Shown: positions 24,088 to 32,316 of the stretch, piece by piece
Position numbering within the stretch: the stretch's first letter is position 1
How the letters are laid out: each line of letters opens with the position of its first letter
Source: TCS55 sp964343505
GTDB taxonomy: Bacteria; Fidelibacterota; Marinisomatia; Marinisomatales; TCS55
DNA length: 64,000 nucleotides
Direction of reading: 5' to 3'
NCBI GenBank assembly: GCA_964343505.1
Contig: CAYFJU010000004.1
Span: 1 to 64,000 of the forward strand
The notes under the pieces: generated by a model
Told to the model about the DNA's origin: nothing
The model's input: the letters and a program-made list of their open reading frames with translations, nothing else
The model's database searches: none
Translations under genes and position numbers: made by a program

Positions 24088-25248
24088 ATGACAGAATTAA
24101 GAGGCTACACAGCCAATGATTTATTCGAATATTTGACGAATAAAGAAGATATACTCATATTAGATGTGAGAAATGAAGACGATTTTGGTCGTTTTAGTGT
24201 TGAAGGCCCTTTTCCCTTTGATATGATTAATATACCCTATTTTGATTTCATGGAAGATGAAGATGCCTCTGTGGCAAAAGTCTCCCGTAAAAAACCAGTG
24301 AAAGTCGTCTGTGCTAAAGAAGGCTCGGCCAAATATGTGGGAGATATTTTAGTTCGAAATGGATTTGAAGATGTGGCCTTTCTCACGGGTGGCATAAAGA
24401 CCTGGGGAAATTTGTTGGCCCCAAAACGTATCAATCCTGTATCTGATGATTACGCTTTGTACCAATTCATTCGCCCGGGGAAGGCATCCTGCAACTATGG
24501 TTTATTATATAAGGGCGAAATGGTGATTTTTGACCCCAGTCGAAACATTGAGTTTTATGGGTCATTCGCCAATTCTCAAAATGCAAAAATTGTTAAAACA
24601 TTTGAAACTCACCTTCAGGCTGATTATATCAGTGGTTCCAAGCAAATTGCGAATGAAACGGGTGCTGAAATTTTTGCCCATAATGGCGATTTTATAGATG
24701 CGTCTTTTAAATATAGCAAAGTGAATGATAGTGAAATCTATACAGTTGGAAAAGCGGGACCAGAGATTAAAGTTTTACATTCACCGGGACATACACCGGG
24801 CAGCACAAGCTACATCATTGATGACAAATTTATGATATCCGGTGATACGGTATTCATTCTTTCTGTCGGGCGACCTGATCTTGGGGGAAAAGCTGAAGAA
24901 TGGTCAGTCATGTTATACAGTACCTTAACCGATAAGGTCATGAAATTGGATGGAGGTTTGAATGTATTACCCGGGCATTATATGGATTGGAATGAGGCGA
25001 ATTCTGAATTAATTTTTTCTGAAAAACTGGAAAAAATTATCGAGCATAATGCTCACGTATACAATATGGATTCTCCTGAAAGATTTACACAATACATCAA
25101 AGATAACATGAGAAAATCTCCAGAAGTGTATGGAGAAATTCGCAAAGTGAATGCCGGTTGGATAGATGTGGATATTAATGAAGCGGACATAATGGATCTT
25201 GGAAAAAATGAATGTGCTGCAGCCACTTATGCTGCGAAGAAAAGTTAG
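24088..25248 (+). CDS. Rhodanese-persulfide dioxygenase fusion (ETHE1-like)
   Basis: A 386-residue protein. Residues 1-110 are a rhodanese domain with Cys75 in VVCAKEGSAKYV as the acceptor, LDVRNEDDF for the CDC25-type strand and LTGGIKTW at the end. Residues 120-330 are a metallo-beta-lactamase fold of the persulfide-dioxygenase type. The ETHE1 mononuclear iron ligands are kept: His175 (ETHLQAD), His235 (HSPGHTPG) and Asp253 (SGDTVF). The second-site residues of HxHxDH are Gln177 and Tyr180. It should oxidise glutathione- or protein-bound persulfide to sulfite with O2, the rhodanese supplying or taking sulfane sulfur. It precedes the FeS/NrfD gene by three bases. Confidence 0.88.
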   Translation: MTELRGYTANDLFEYLTNKEDILILDVRNEDDFGRFSVEGPFPFDMINIPYFDFMEDEDASVAKVSRKKPVKVVCAKEGSAKYVGDILVRNGFEDVAFLTGGIKTWGNLLAPKRINPVSDDYALYQFIRPGKASCNYGLLYKGEMVIFDPSRNIEFYGSFANSQNAKIVKTFETHLQADYISGSKQIANETGAEIFAHNGDFIDASFKYSKVNDSEIYTVGKAGPEIKVLHSPGHTPGSTSYIIDDKFMISGDTVFILSVGRPDLGGKAEEWSVMLYSTLTDKVMKLDGGLNVLPGHYMDWNEANSELIFSEKLEKIIEHNAHVYNMDSPERFTQYIKDNMRKSPEVYGEIRKVNAGWIDVDINEADIMDLGKNECAAATYAAKKS

Positions 25249-25251
25249 CTT

Positions 25252-26853
25252 GTGAATTACGGATTTGTTATAGATAACCGCATGTGCATTGGATGCCATG
25301 CCTGCACAGTAGCTTGCAAAAGTGAGCACGATGTGCCAATAGGAGTGAACCGCACCCATGTGAAATATATCGAAAAAGGGACGTTCCCCAATTCCACACG
25401 AGAGTTTTCTGTCCATCGTTGTAATCACTGCGCCGATGCACCGTGTGTTGAAATTTGTCCCACTACTGCACTCCACACTCGAGCGGACGGCATTGTTGAT
25501 TTTGACAATGATCGGTGTATTGGTTGTAAGTCTTGTATGCAAGCTTGTCCTTATGATGCATTATATATAGATCCGAATTCAAACACGGCTGCCAAATGTA
25601 ACTATTGCGCCCACAAAGTGGATTATGGGTATGAACCGGCCTGCGTGGTGGTGTGTCCCGTTGAGGCGATTGTATCCGGGGATCTGGATGATACCAATTC
25701 CAAGATTGCCCAATTGGTGGCCAACGAAGAGACCATGACACGGAAACCGGAAAAGATGACGGATCCGAATTTGTATTATGTGAATGCCACTTCTGAAATG
25801 CTTAATGCCACCGCCACGGATCGGAATCCTGATTATCTTTGGTCCGAGCAATCCAAAGGGGTGGGCCATTATGCAAAGTTCGCAGAAGAGCGTTTGGCAG
25901 AATCGGACACGGAAAATTTATTGGTACAGTTGGCGATGGAAAATTCTGCCAAGACAGGAAAACACATTGACCACCGGGCCATTGATAGTGTGGCGAAAGA
26001 AATCCAAGACAATGTGGACCAACAGGAAGCCCGTCGTGTGTACGATTCCCCCAGCAAAGGTGTGCTCTGGGGATGGGAAGTGCCGGCTTATGTATGGACA
26101 AAAGCCATCGCCACAGGCACATTTCTTATGATGGCCATTTGGCAATTATTTTGGGGTGAATTATCAGCATCATCCGAATCCACAGGACTCATTATTTCAC
26201 TTATTTTTATGGGGCTAACAGGTGGATTTTTGGTTAAAGATTTGGATCGCCCGGATCGATTTTTATATGTATTGCTTCGTCCCCAATGGAAATCATGGTT
26301 GGTGAAAGGGGCCTACATCATTACCATTTTTGGCGGTCTGGTTACTTTGAAATTATTAGGACAACTTATATCATTCCCAACCGAATGGATCTGGTGGGTC
26401 GGAGGCATTTTTGCCATCCTTGGGGCGATTTACACTGCATTCCTTTTTGCGCAAGCCCGGGCACGAGATTTATGGCAAACACCCGTTCAGTCCGCTATTC
26501 ATATGTTAGTCCATGCCGTGATGATGGGGTCATTAGCTATGATGGTGATTGCACCAGAATCTATTTTGAATATGTCAGAAATACTTTCTTGGGGAATATT
26601 TATCAATGTGTTACTGATTTTGAAAGAAATATTATTTCCCCACGATACACATGACACCAAAGAAGCAGTCAGGATGATGACAAAAGGTTATTATTCAAAA
26701 TATTTCTGGGGGGGGATTGTCACTGGGAATTTGATCCCTGCTGTTCTAATTATTTTTGGATTGCCCATTATCGCAGGTGTCTTGGCATTGGTGGGCATAT
26801 TTTTAACGGAGTACGTCCGCATCCGCGTACCGCAAATGATACCATTAAGTTGA
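25252..26853 (+). CDS. Fused four-cluster ferredoxin subunit and NrfD/PsrC membrane subunit
   Basis: A 533-residue protein starting at GTG. Residues 1-145 carry four complete Cys quartets (Cys12/15/18/22, 57/60/65/69, 89/92/95/99, 116/119/131/135), the electron-transfer subunit of DMSO-reductase-family complexes. A linker of about 120 residues follows. Residues 275-530 contain about eight hydrophobic helices with LWGWEVPAYVWTKAIATG and KDLDRPDRFLYVLLRP, typical of NrfD/PsrC quinone-reacting subunits. These subunits are normally separate genes. The fused protein passes electrons between quinone and the large Mo subunit encoded after the toxin-antitoxin pair. SoeBC, PsrBC and similar complexes are alternatives. 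Confidence 0.88.
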   Translation: MNYGFVIDNRMCIGCHACTVACKSEHDVPIGVNRTHVKYIEKGTFPNSTREFSVHRCNHCADAPCVEICPTTALHTRADGIVDFDNDRCIGCKSCMQACPYDALYIDPNSNTAAKCNYCAHKVDYGYEPACVVVCPVEAIVSGDLDDTNSKIAQLVANEETMTRKPEKMTDPNLYYVNATSEMLNATATDRNPDYLWSEQSKGVGHYAKFAEERLAESDTENLLVQLAMENSAKTGKHIDHRAIDSVAKEIQDNVDQQEARRVYDSPSKGVLWGWEVPAYVWTKAIATGTFLMMAIWQLFWGELSASSESTGLIISLIFMGLTGGFLVKDLDRPDRFLYVLLRPQWKSWLVKGAYIITIFGGLVTLKLLGQLISFPTEWIWWVGGIFAILGAIYTAFLFAQARARDLWQTPVQSAIHMLVHAVMMGSLAMMVIAPESILNMSEILSWGIFINVLLILKEILFPHDTHDTKEAVRMMTKGYYSKYFWGGIVTGNLIPAVLIIFGLPIIAGVLALVGIFLTEYVRIRVPQMIPLS

Positions 26854-26932
26854 ATAAGTATTCGTGTGTTTAAGAATGTTCATACAAAAACAACAAGCTC
26901 ATTCAATAAATTTGGGATGGATATGTAACAAT

Positions 26933-26958
26933 ATTATGTATTAAAATATGTACATAAT
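26933..26958. promoter_or_regulatory. Inverted repeat before the Phd/RelE pair
   Basis: ATTATGTA at 26933-26940 pairs with TACATAAT at 26951-26958, 24 bases before the antitoxin start codon. Phd/YefM antitoxins repress their own promoter through such palindromes. Confidence 0.5.
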
Positions 26959-26981
26959 AAAGGACAATAATTGGTAATATC

Positions 26982-27227
26982 ATGAAAATAAATCCTGCAC
27001 CTTACATTACAAATATTTCGAATCTTCGGAAAAACCCAACAAAGATAATCCGTGATGCACACGGTGAAATGATTGCAATTATGAATCATGGCGATATTAT
27101 TTCTTATTTAATATCCCCGGAAATGGTAGAAGAATTTTTAGAAGCAAAGGCGGATAAAGAGACACTGGAACGTGTTGAAAAAATGGATTTAAGCGAAGCA
27201 GTCGAAGTCAATTTGGATGAGTTATAG
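26982..27227 (+). CDS. Phd/YefM-type antitoxin
   Basis: An 81-residue protein with the Phd/YefM N-terminal pattern: ITNISNLRKNPTKIIRDA, then MIAIMNHGDIISYLISPEM, giving the strand-helix DNA-binding fold. The acidic C-terminus (EAVEVNLDEL) would wrap the toxin. Its stop overlaps the RelE-like start. It neutralises the toxin and represses the pair. The pair stands between the FeS/NrfD gene and its Mo subunit, an odd place. Confidence 0.88.
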   Translation: MKINPAPYITNISNLRKNPTKIIRDAHGEMIAIMNHGDIISYLISPEMVEEFLEAKADKETLERVEKMDLSEAVEVNLDEL

Positions 27228-27486
27228 ATTAAAGTTCATGCCAAAGGCATTGAAGGAATTTCAGAAGTTAGACGGCTCCATAAAAAGTGAATTCAAAAAA
27301 ATACTTAAAAAAAGATTACAAAATCCTGTGGTCGAGAAACACAGGTTGCACGGCGATTATAAAGGACATTTTAAAATAAAATTAAAATCGAGTGCTTTTA
27401 GACTCATTTACCGCGTTCTTGAAAAAGAGCTTGTTGTAATTGTTGTAGAAGTTGGGCGACGAGATAAAATCTATAAAAAGAAATGA
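27217..27486 (+). CDS. RelE/ParE-superfamily toxin
   Basis: An 89-residue basic protein: LKFMPKALKEFQKLDGSIK, LKKRLQNPVVEKHRLHGDYKG, FKIKLKSSAFRLIYRV and VVIVVEVGRRDKIYKK. The RLIY strand and the C-terminal V-x-x-RxxxYK ending are features of RelE mRNA interferases that cleave mRNA in the ribosome. It starts 11 bases inside the antitoxin gene, a coupled arrangement. A ParE-type gyrase inhibitor is less likely given this ending. Confidence 0.88.
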   Translation: MSYRLKFMPKALKEFQKLDGSIKSEFKKILKKRLQNPVVEKHRLHGDYKGHFKIKLKSSAFRLIYRVLEKELVVIVVEVGRRDKIYKKK

Positions 27487-27573
27487 AAGATTTAAGTGTT
27501 AAAGTGGGAAAGTGCTTATGTGTTTACAAACTATAACACTCTAACACATGAACACTTAAACACGTAAGAAAAA

Positions 27574-30426
27574 ATGAAGAGAAGTTGGATAGAAACATTT
27601 TCAGAGTCATTAGGGCTCATTCCTAAAATTTCTGATCGCCCCGATTGGTCCGAAGAATTTGCCATGGAAGGTCCCAGGGATCTGTACAAATATCCCGACC
27701 CCAGTGAATGGGACGACTTTACCGAATTGGACCCTGCCGCCTGGCCGGAGAAAAAAGAACGCCATTATTCCATCGTGCCCACCACATGTTTCAATTGTGA
27801 ATCGGCCTGCGGACTCTTGGCATATATCGACAAAGATTCCGATGAAGTTCGAAAATTTGAAGGGAACCCCCACCATCCCGGGAGCCGAGGACGGAATTGT
27901 GCTAAAGGTCCCGCCACCATCAATCAAATCAATGATACAGAACGGATTCTTTATCCGCTAAAACGTGTCGGTAAACGGGGAGAAGGGAAGTGGGAACGCA
28001 TCACTTGGGACCAAGCCTTGGATGAAATATCCGAAAAAATTGCTGCTTCCATCCGGAAAAGGAAGGACGGTGTAGTCTATCATGTGGGTCGCCCGGGGCA
28101 TGAAGGTTATGCAGAACGTGTCCTGAAAGCATGGGGCGTGGATGGTCACAATTCCCACACCAATATTTGTTCTGCTGGCGCCCGCACCGGCTATGCACTT
28201 TGGCATAAATACGATCGCCCAAGCCCGGACCACACCAATGCTGAAGTCATCCTTTTGGCGTCATCCCATTTAGAAACGGGACATTATTTTAATCCCCACG
28301 CCCAGCGGATTATGGAAGGGATGATGAAGGGGGCCAAACTGATTGTCATGGACCCCCGCTTATCCAACACCGCATCCATGGCGGATGAATGGATGCCAAC
28401 GTATCCTGGCTCTGAACCGGCTGTATTCATGGCCATGGCAAAGATCATTATAGATGAAGAATTGTACGATCGGCATTATTTAGAGAATTGGGTAAACTGG
28501 GATGAATATTTACAAAAACTGCATCCAAATGATCCGGTGGAATTTGATCAATTTATAAAACGATTGGGTGAAGAATGGGCGGAATACACACCGGAGTTTG
28601 CCGCCAAAGAAGCCCAGATTGATGCGGATCAAATCATTCATGTAGCGAAAATGATTGGCAAAGCCGGGAGCAAATTATCCACCCATGTTTGGCGTGGTGC
28701 TTCTATTGGAAATCTAGGCGGATGGCAAGTGTCTCGCACTCTTCATTTGCTCAATGTTCTTACCGGTTCGGTGGGAACAGAAGGGGGTACATCTCCCAGC
28801 TCATGGAATAAATTTCATCCTGCCTTCTTTAATGTGCCGCCGGGGCCGGACGCATGGAATGAATTGAACTGGCCCAAAGAGTACACCATGGCCCATTATG
28901 AAATGAGCCAAATTTTGCCCCATCTTATTAAGGATGGCCGTGGCGAATTGGACGTCTATTTCACCCGCGTGTTTAATCCGGTGTGGACTTATCCCGATGG
29001 ATTTTCATGGATTGAAATGTTATCCGATGCGGAAAAAGTTGGCTGCCATATCGCTTTAACGCCTACATGGAATGAGACTGCATTTTTTGCCGATTATGTG
29101 CTGCCCATGGGGCACGCATCCGAGCGTCATGACATTAATTCTTATGAAACGCAATCAGGCGTGTGGATCGCTTTTCGTCAGCCGGTTTTACGAGAAAAAG
29201 CGCGGCGGGATGGGAAGGATGTAGAATTCACCTATGAAGTGAATCCCGGTGAAGTGTGGGAAGAAGATGAATTCTGGATTGAGTTATCTTGGCGAATAGA
29301 TAAGGATGATGATTTAGGAATCCGAAAGCATTTCATGAGTCCATATCGCCCAGGGCAGAAGATTGATATCGACGAATATTATCAATACATTTTTGAAAAC
29401 ACGCAAGGACTGCCGGAAGCGGCAGCGAAAGAAGATTTATCGCCGCTGGAATACATGCGCAAGTATGGTGCCTTTCTGGTGGACCCGGAAGTGTATGTGA
29501 AAAATGAAAGCCATGTTGCCGATGATGCCATGTCTGGGGCCACGGTAAAGAAAAACCGCCAGATTGAAAAAGACGGAAATATTGTAGGAATTCAAGTCGA
29601 TGGGAAGAACTATTCCGGATTTCCCACACCGTCTAAACGGCAGGAGATTTACTCCCAAACGATGGTGGATTTTGGGTATCCTGAACACGCCACACCGGGA
29701 TATCGAATTAAGAGCCACGTTCATTTAGACCATATGAATTCAGATAAAAATGACTGTGTCCTACTTCCAAATTTCAGGTTACCAACCCATATTCATTCTC
29801 GTTCTGCGAATGCAAAATGGCTTACAGAGATTGCCCACAGAAATCCCATTTGGATTCATACCAAAGATGCATATCGACTCGGCGTGGATAATGGAGATTT
29901 ACTCAAAATCACTACCGAGATCGGCTGGTTCGTGGACAAGGTTTGGGTCACAGAAGCCATCAAGCCCGGCGTGGTTGCATGCTCCCATCATATTGGTCGC
30001 TGGCGTCGTCAGCAAGATGAAGGCAACCGGTTTATGACGAATACGGTGGATATCCAGAATATGGGTAATGGAAAATGGAAGATGGAAACGGTGACTGGCA
30101 TTGAACCGTGGAAAACAGACGATCCAGACACGAATCGTATCTGGTGGCGGGATGGTGGCGTTCATCAGAATATCACCCATGCAGCCAATCCCGATCCTAT
30201 TTCCGGGGCCCATTGTTGGCTGCAAAAAGTGAGCATCTCCAAACCAAATCCCCATGAGAAATATGGGGATATTTTCGTGGATACGAATAAATCATTTGAA
30301 CATTTCAAAAAATGGAATGATTGGGCCAAGGAAAAAGAAACCCATCCCGATGGACTTCGCCGACCCTTATGGATGGGCAGACCACTCACGCCCCAAAAGA
30401 ATCAGTTTTATTTAGATAAAAAATAG
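27574..30426 (+). CDS. Large Mo-bisMGD oxidoreductase subunit, SoeA/PsrA-like, cytoplasmic
   Basis: A 950-residue DMSO-reductase-family protein. A [4Fe-4S] site is formed by Cys72, Cys75, Cys79 and Cys109 (TCFNCESACG ... NCAKG). The Mo ligand is probably Cys199 in SHTNICSAGA. MGD-binding segments include VIVMDPR-like LIVMDPRLSNTASMADEW and the C-terminal molybdopterin domain (PNFRLPTHIHSRSANAKWL, WRRQQDEGN). There is no twin-arginine signal, so the active site faces the cytoplasm, as in sulfite-oxidising SoeABC and unlike periplasmic PsrA. With the FeS/NrfD fusion it forms a membrane-bound complex. Sulfite oxidation is the best guess; polysulfide or tetrathionate reduction is possible. Confidence 0.85.
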   Translation: MKRSWIETFSESLGLIPKISDRPDWSEEFAMEGPRDLYKYPDPSEWDDFTELDPAAWPEKKERHYSIVPTTCFNCESACGLLAYIDKDSDEVRKFEGNPHHPGSRGRNCAKGPATINQINDTERILYPLKRVGKRGEGKWERITWDQALDEISEKIAASIRKRKDGVVYHVGRPGHEGYAERVLKAWGVDGHNSHTNICSAGARTGYALWHKYDRPSPDHTNAEVILLASSHLETGHYFNPHAQRIMEGMMKGAKLIVMDPRLSNTASMADEWMPTYPGSEPAVFMAMAKIIIDEELYDRHYLENWVNWDEYLQKLHPNDPVEFDQFIKRLGEEWAEYTPEFAAKEAQIDADQIIHVAKMIGKAGSKLSTHVWRGASIGNLGGWQVSRTLHLLNVLTGSVGTEGGTSPSSWNKFHPAFFNVPPGPDAWNELNWPKEYTMAHYEMSQILPHLIKDGRGELDVYFTRVFNPVWTYPDGFSWIEMLSDAEKVGCHIALTPTWNETAFFADYVLPMGHASERHDINSYETQSGVWIAFRQPVLREKARRDGKDVEFTYEVNPGEVWEEDEFWIELSWRIDKDDDLGIRKHFMSPYRPGQKIDIDEYYQYIFENTQGLPEAAAKEDLSPLEYMRKYGAFLVDPEVYVKNESHVADDAMSGATVKKNRQIEKDGNIVGIQVDGKNYSGFPTPSKRQEIYSQTMVDFGYPEHATPGYRIKSHVHLDHMNSDKNDCVLLPNFRLPTHIHSRSANAKWLTEIAHRNPIWIHTKDAYRLGVDNGDLLKITTEIGWFVDKVWVTEAIKPGVVACSHHIGRWRRQQDEGNRFMTNTVDIQNMGNGKWKMETVTGIEPWKTDDPDTNRIWWRDGGVHQNITHAANPDPISGAHCWLQKVSISKPNPHEKYGDIFVDTNKSFEHFKKWNDWAKEKETHPDGLRRPLWMGRPLTPQKNQFYLDKK

Positions 30427-30454
30427 GATAAATTTATCCGAATTCTTTAGCCGA

Positions 30455-30556
30455 ATCACCTACGTTTTGATAATAGGGTGAAAGGCCGGTACGGTGATGT
30501 TGGAAACGACATCATTTGCTCCCGACCCTTGTCCGCCAACTGGCTGACAGGGTGAC
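30455..30556 (+). promoter_or_regulatory. Probable Moco (molybdenum cofactor) riboswitch before moaA
   Basis: The 141-base leader folds compactly. P1 is formed by TCACC at 30456-30460 and GGTGA at 30551-30555. Inside are the conserved-looking AAAGGCCGGTACGGTGAT and GCTCCCGACCC, a GATGT/ACATC hairpin (30496-30513), and a CCCTTGTC..CCA/TGG..GACAGGG arm (30526-30552). These match my memory of the Moco RNA motif (Rfam RF01055), whose members also sit before moaA. The 3' arm of P1 ends 12 bases before the moaA ATG and may hide the ribosome site, so translation control by cofactor level is likely. Confidence 0.72.
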
Positions 30557-30567
30557 TTGGAATAAGA

Positions 30568-31608
30568 ATGGAAAATATAAGACAACTTCATCCACCCATG
30601 GATCGCAGCGTCACACCTGCGCATCCCACAATCGTCGATCGACACAATCGCAAATTCAATTACCTTCGACTTGCTGTAAACGAATACTGTAATCTCCGCT
30701 GTATCTACTGCATGCCGGAAGAAGGCATCCCATTTCGACAAAAAACTCAACTTCTTTCCAGAGATGAAATAAAACGGGTTCTAACTCTGTTCGTACATTT
30801 GGGTGTGTCCAAGATTCGTTTCACCGGGGGAGAGCCACTGCTTCGGAAAGATATCTGTGAATTGGTTGGTTTTGCAAAAAATCTTCATGGTATCGAATCG
30901 GTTCATTTGACAACAAACGGGATGATATTAGATCGACACCTAAATGGTTTAGAAAAGGCGGGATTATCGGGAATCAATATCAGCATTGACACATTGGATT
31001 CTGAAAAATTTAAATCAATCACCCGACGGGATGGATTTGAAAAAGTTTTTAAAAATATTAAAGAAGCGATTCAATCTAAAATTCCATCCATCAAATTGAA
31101 CGTGGTAGCCATGCGGGCTTTCAATCATGATGAATTATTGGATTTTGCACATCTATCCATGGATCATGATATCACAGTTCGGTTCATTGAATTGATGCCA
31201 TTTGATTCTCACCAAATCTGGAAAACAGGAAAATTTTATCGGGCAGAACACATTGTAGAAGATCTTCATGAACAAACCGATCAACTCCAACCGGTGGATG
31301 GGTCCAGCACAGAACATTATATTTTTCGGATGAATGGCGCTAAAGGGAAGATTGCTGTCATCCCGGCCTATTCAAGGAATCTATGCGGTACCTGTAATCG
31401 AATTCGAATTACCGCTGATGGCAAATTATTGAACTGTCTTTACAGTCAGGACGAGACCAACTTGCGCGATGCCATGCGGGATGGGGCATCCGATGAAACC
31501 ATTCGATCCATGATTACAGGATCATTTTTGAACAAACATGTGGATGGTTGGGCTGCTCAACAGCATAATGGCGCCCACCGGGAATCAATGACGCAAATTG
31601 GGGGGTGA
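30568..31608 (+). CDS. moaA: GTP 3',8-cyclase
   Basis: A 346-residue radical-SAM enzyme. The N-terminal cluster motif is CNLRCIYCMPEEG, the SAM-binding segment is RFTGGEPLLRKD, and the C-terminal cluster is CGTCNRIRIT...LLNCLYS. The last two residues are the GG needed for catalysis in MoaA (MTQIGG). It converts GTP to 3',8-cH2GTP, the first step of molybdopterin synthesis. It is the first gene after the riboswitch-like leader. Confidence 0.96.
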   Translation: MENIRQLHPPMDRSVTPAHPTIVDRHNRKFNYLRLAVNEYCNLRCIYCMPEEGIPFRQKTQLLSRDEIKRVLTLFVHLGVSKIRFTGGEPLLRKDICELVGFAKNLHGIESVHLTTNGMILDRHLNGLEKAGLSGINISIDTLDSEKFKSITRRDGFEKVFKNIKEAIQSKIPSIKLNVVAMRAFNHDELLDFAHLSMDHDITVRFIELMPFDSHQIWKTGKFYRAEHIVEDLHEQTDQLQPVDGSSTEHYIFRMNGAKGKIAVIPAYSRNLCGTCNRIRITADGKLLNCLYSQDETNLRDAMRDGASDETIRSMITGSFLNKHVDGWAAQQHNGAHRESMTQIGG

Positions 31609-31652
31609 AAAGATGGAAGATGGAGCATAGAAAATGGGGGATAAGAATTTTG

Positions 31653-31682
31653 TAACACAGAGTTCACAGAGAAACACGGATA
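31653..31682. repeat. Dispersed ACACAGAGTTCACAGAG repeat, copy 1
   Basis: AACACAGAGTTCACAGAGAA at 31654-31673 and the bases after it recur in close form at 33266-33302. The unit belongs to a repeat type common between genes in many bacterial genomes. Both copies flank the rearranged moaC region. Confidence 0.6.
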
Positions 31683-31689
31683 AAATATT

Positions 31690-31800
31690 TTGAACAAATT
31701 TTCACATTTAGATAAACAGGGAATAGTAAAAATGGTGGATGTTACCCATATGGTGACTACCGTTTGGATGGTAAAACTAGACGGGAATACTGTATTATAA
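31690..31800 (+). pseudogene. Remnant of the 5' end of a moaC copy
   Basis: From a TTG the frame reads MNKFSHLDKQGIVKMVDVTH, then MVTTVWMVKLDGNTVL and a stop. It matches the first 36 residues of the intact MoaC at 32313 (FSHLDQSGNVKMVDVTNKQT). Only this piece remains. It shows that moaC once began here directly after moaA, or that its 5' end was duplicated, before the DNA between 31800 and 32313 was inserted. Confidence 0.75.
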
Positions 31801-31845
31801 TTATGGAATTAATGCAAATTTCTTTATTATGATAACGGAATTACT

Positions 31846-32025
31846 ATGAAATACAGACAAAACATTTTTAATAAAGTGTCTTCAAATTCGGATTCAGGGA
31901 AGGCATCACTGATAATTCGTTCCCGTCGGGTTGGGAAAATTGCCTTGCTGAAAGACATAATAAAATCCAAGGAAAAGGACGTATTATTTCTGAATGGCGA
32001 TGATACAATCAAAAAGTACCCGTAA
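31846..32025 (+). pseudogene. Remnant of an AAA+/DUF4143-type ATPase gene
   Basis: A 59-residue frame with SLIIRSRRVGKIALLKDIIK and DVLFLNGDD. It matches the P-loop and next strand of ATPases of the DUF4143 family, whose form is ALITGARRVGKTVLLKE...YLFLNGDD. The Walker A Gly is replaced (RSRRVGKI), and everything after the first 60 residues is gone, so it is non-functional. The rest of the 31609-32046 gap holds only a repeat and the moaC remnant. Confidence 0.6.
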
Positions 32026-32046
32026 ACAGTTTTTGGAAGAATCAAA

Positions 32047-32316
32047 ATGAAAAAAATTCTACCAACCATAACTGTCTCTTCTCTGATTTTTTCAGCCTGT
32101 ATTCTTACAAATGCTTATTCACCTATCATTAAGTTAAAACCAGAATCTCTTTCTGCTCTAGAAAAGACTGAACCAATCATCAATTTGAATGACAATTTCA
32201 AAATAATTAATCTATATTTAAAACAGGTCAAGATTCTAAAGGAGTCTTCAGTAAATCCTAAAAGTGATGTAGTCAACGAAATGGTATATCAGCTTTTTAA
32301 AAGGGAAAAACTATGA
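32047..32316 (+). CDS. Small putative lipoprotein upstream of moaC-mogA
   Basis: An 89-residue frame. Its start, MKKILPTITVSSLIFSAC, looks like a lipoprotein signal (Cys18). The mature part is short, Lys/Glu/Asn-rich and probably helical. The stop overlaps the moaC start by ATGA. I do not recognise it. It lies in DNA inserted between a broken and an intact moaC, so it may be a small cargo gene or a remnant. Confidence 0.45.
   Translation: MKKILPTITVSSLIFSACILTNAYSPIIKLKPESLSALEKTEPIINLNDNFKIINLYLKQVKILKESSVNPKSDVVNEMVYQLFKREKL

Noticed and set aside
26880..26981. Possible second riboswitch before the toxin-antitoxin pair
   Set aside because: Only one short AT-rich palindrome is visible, explained better as an antitoxin operator.
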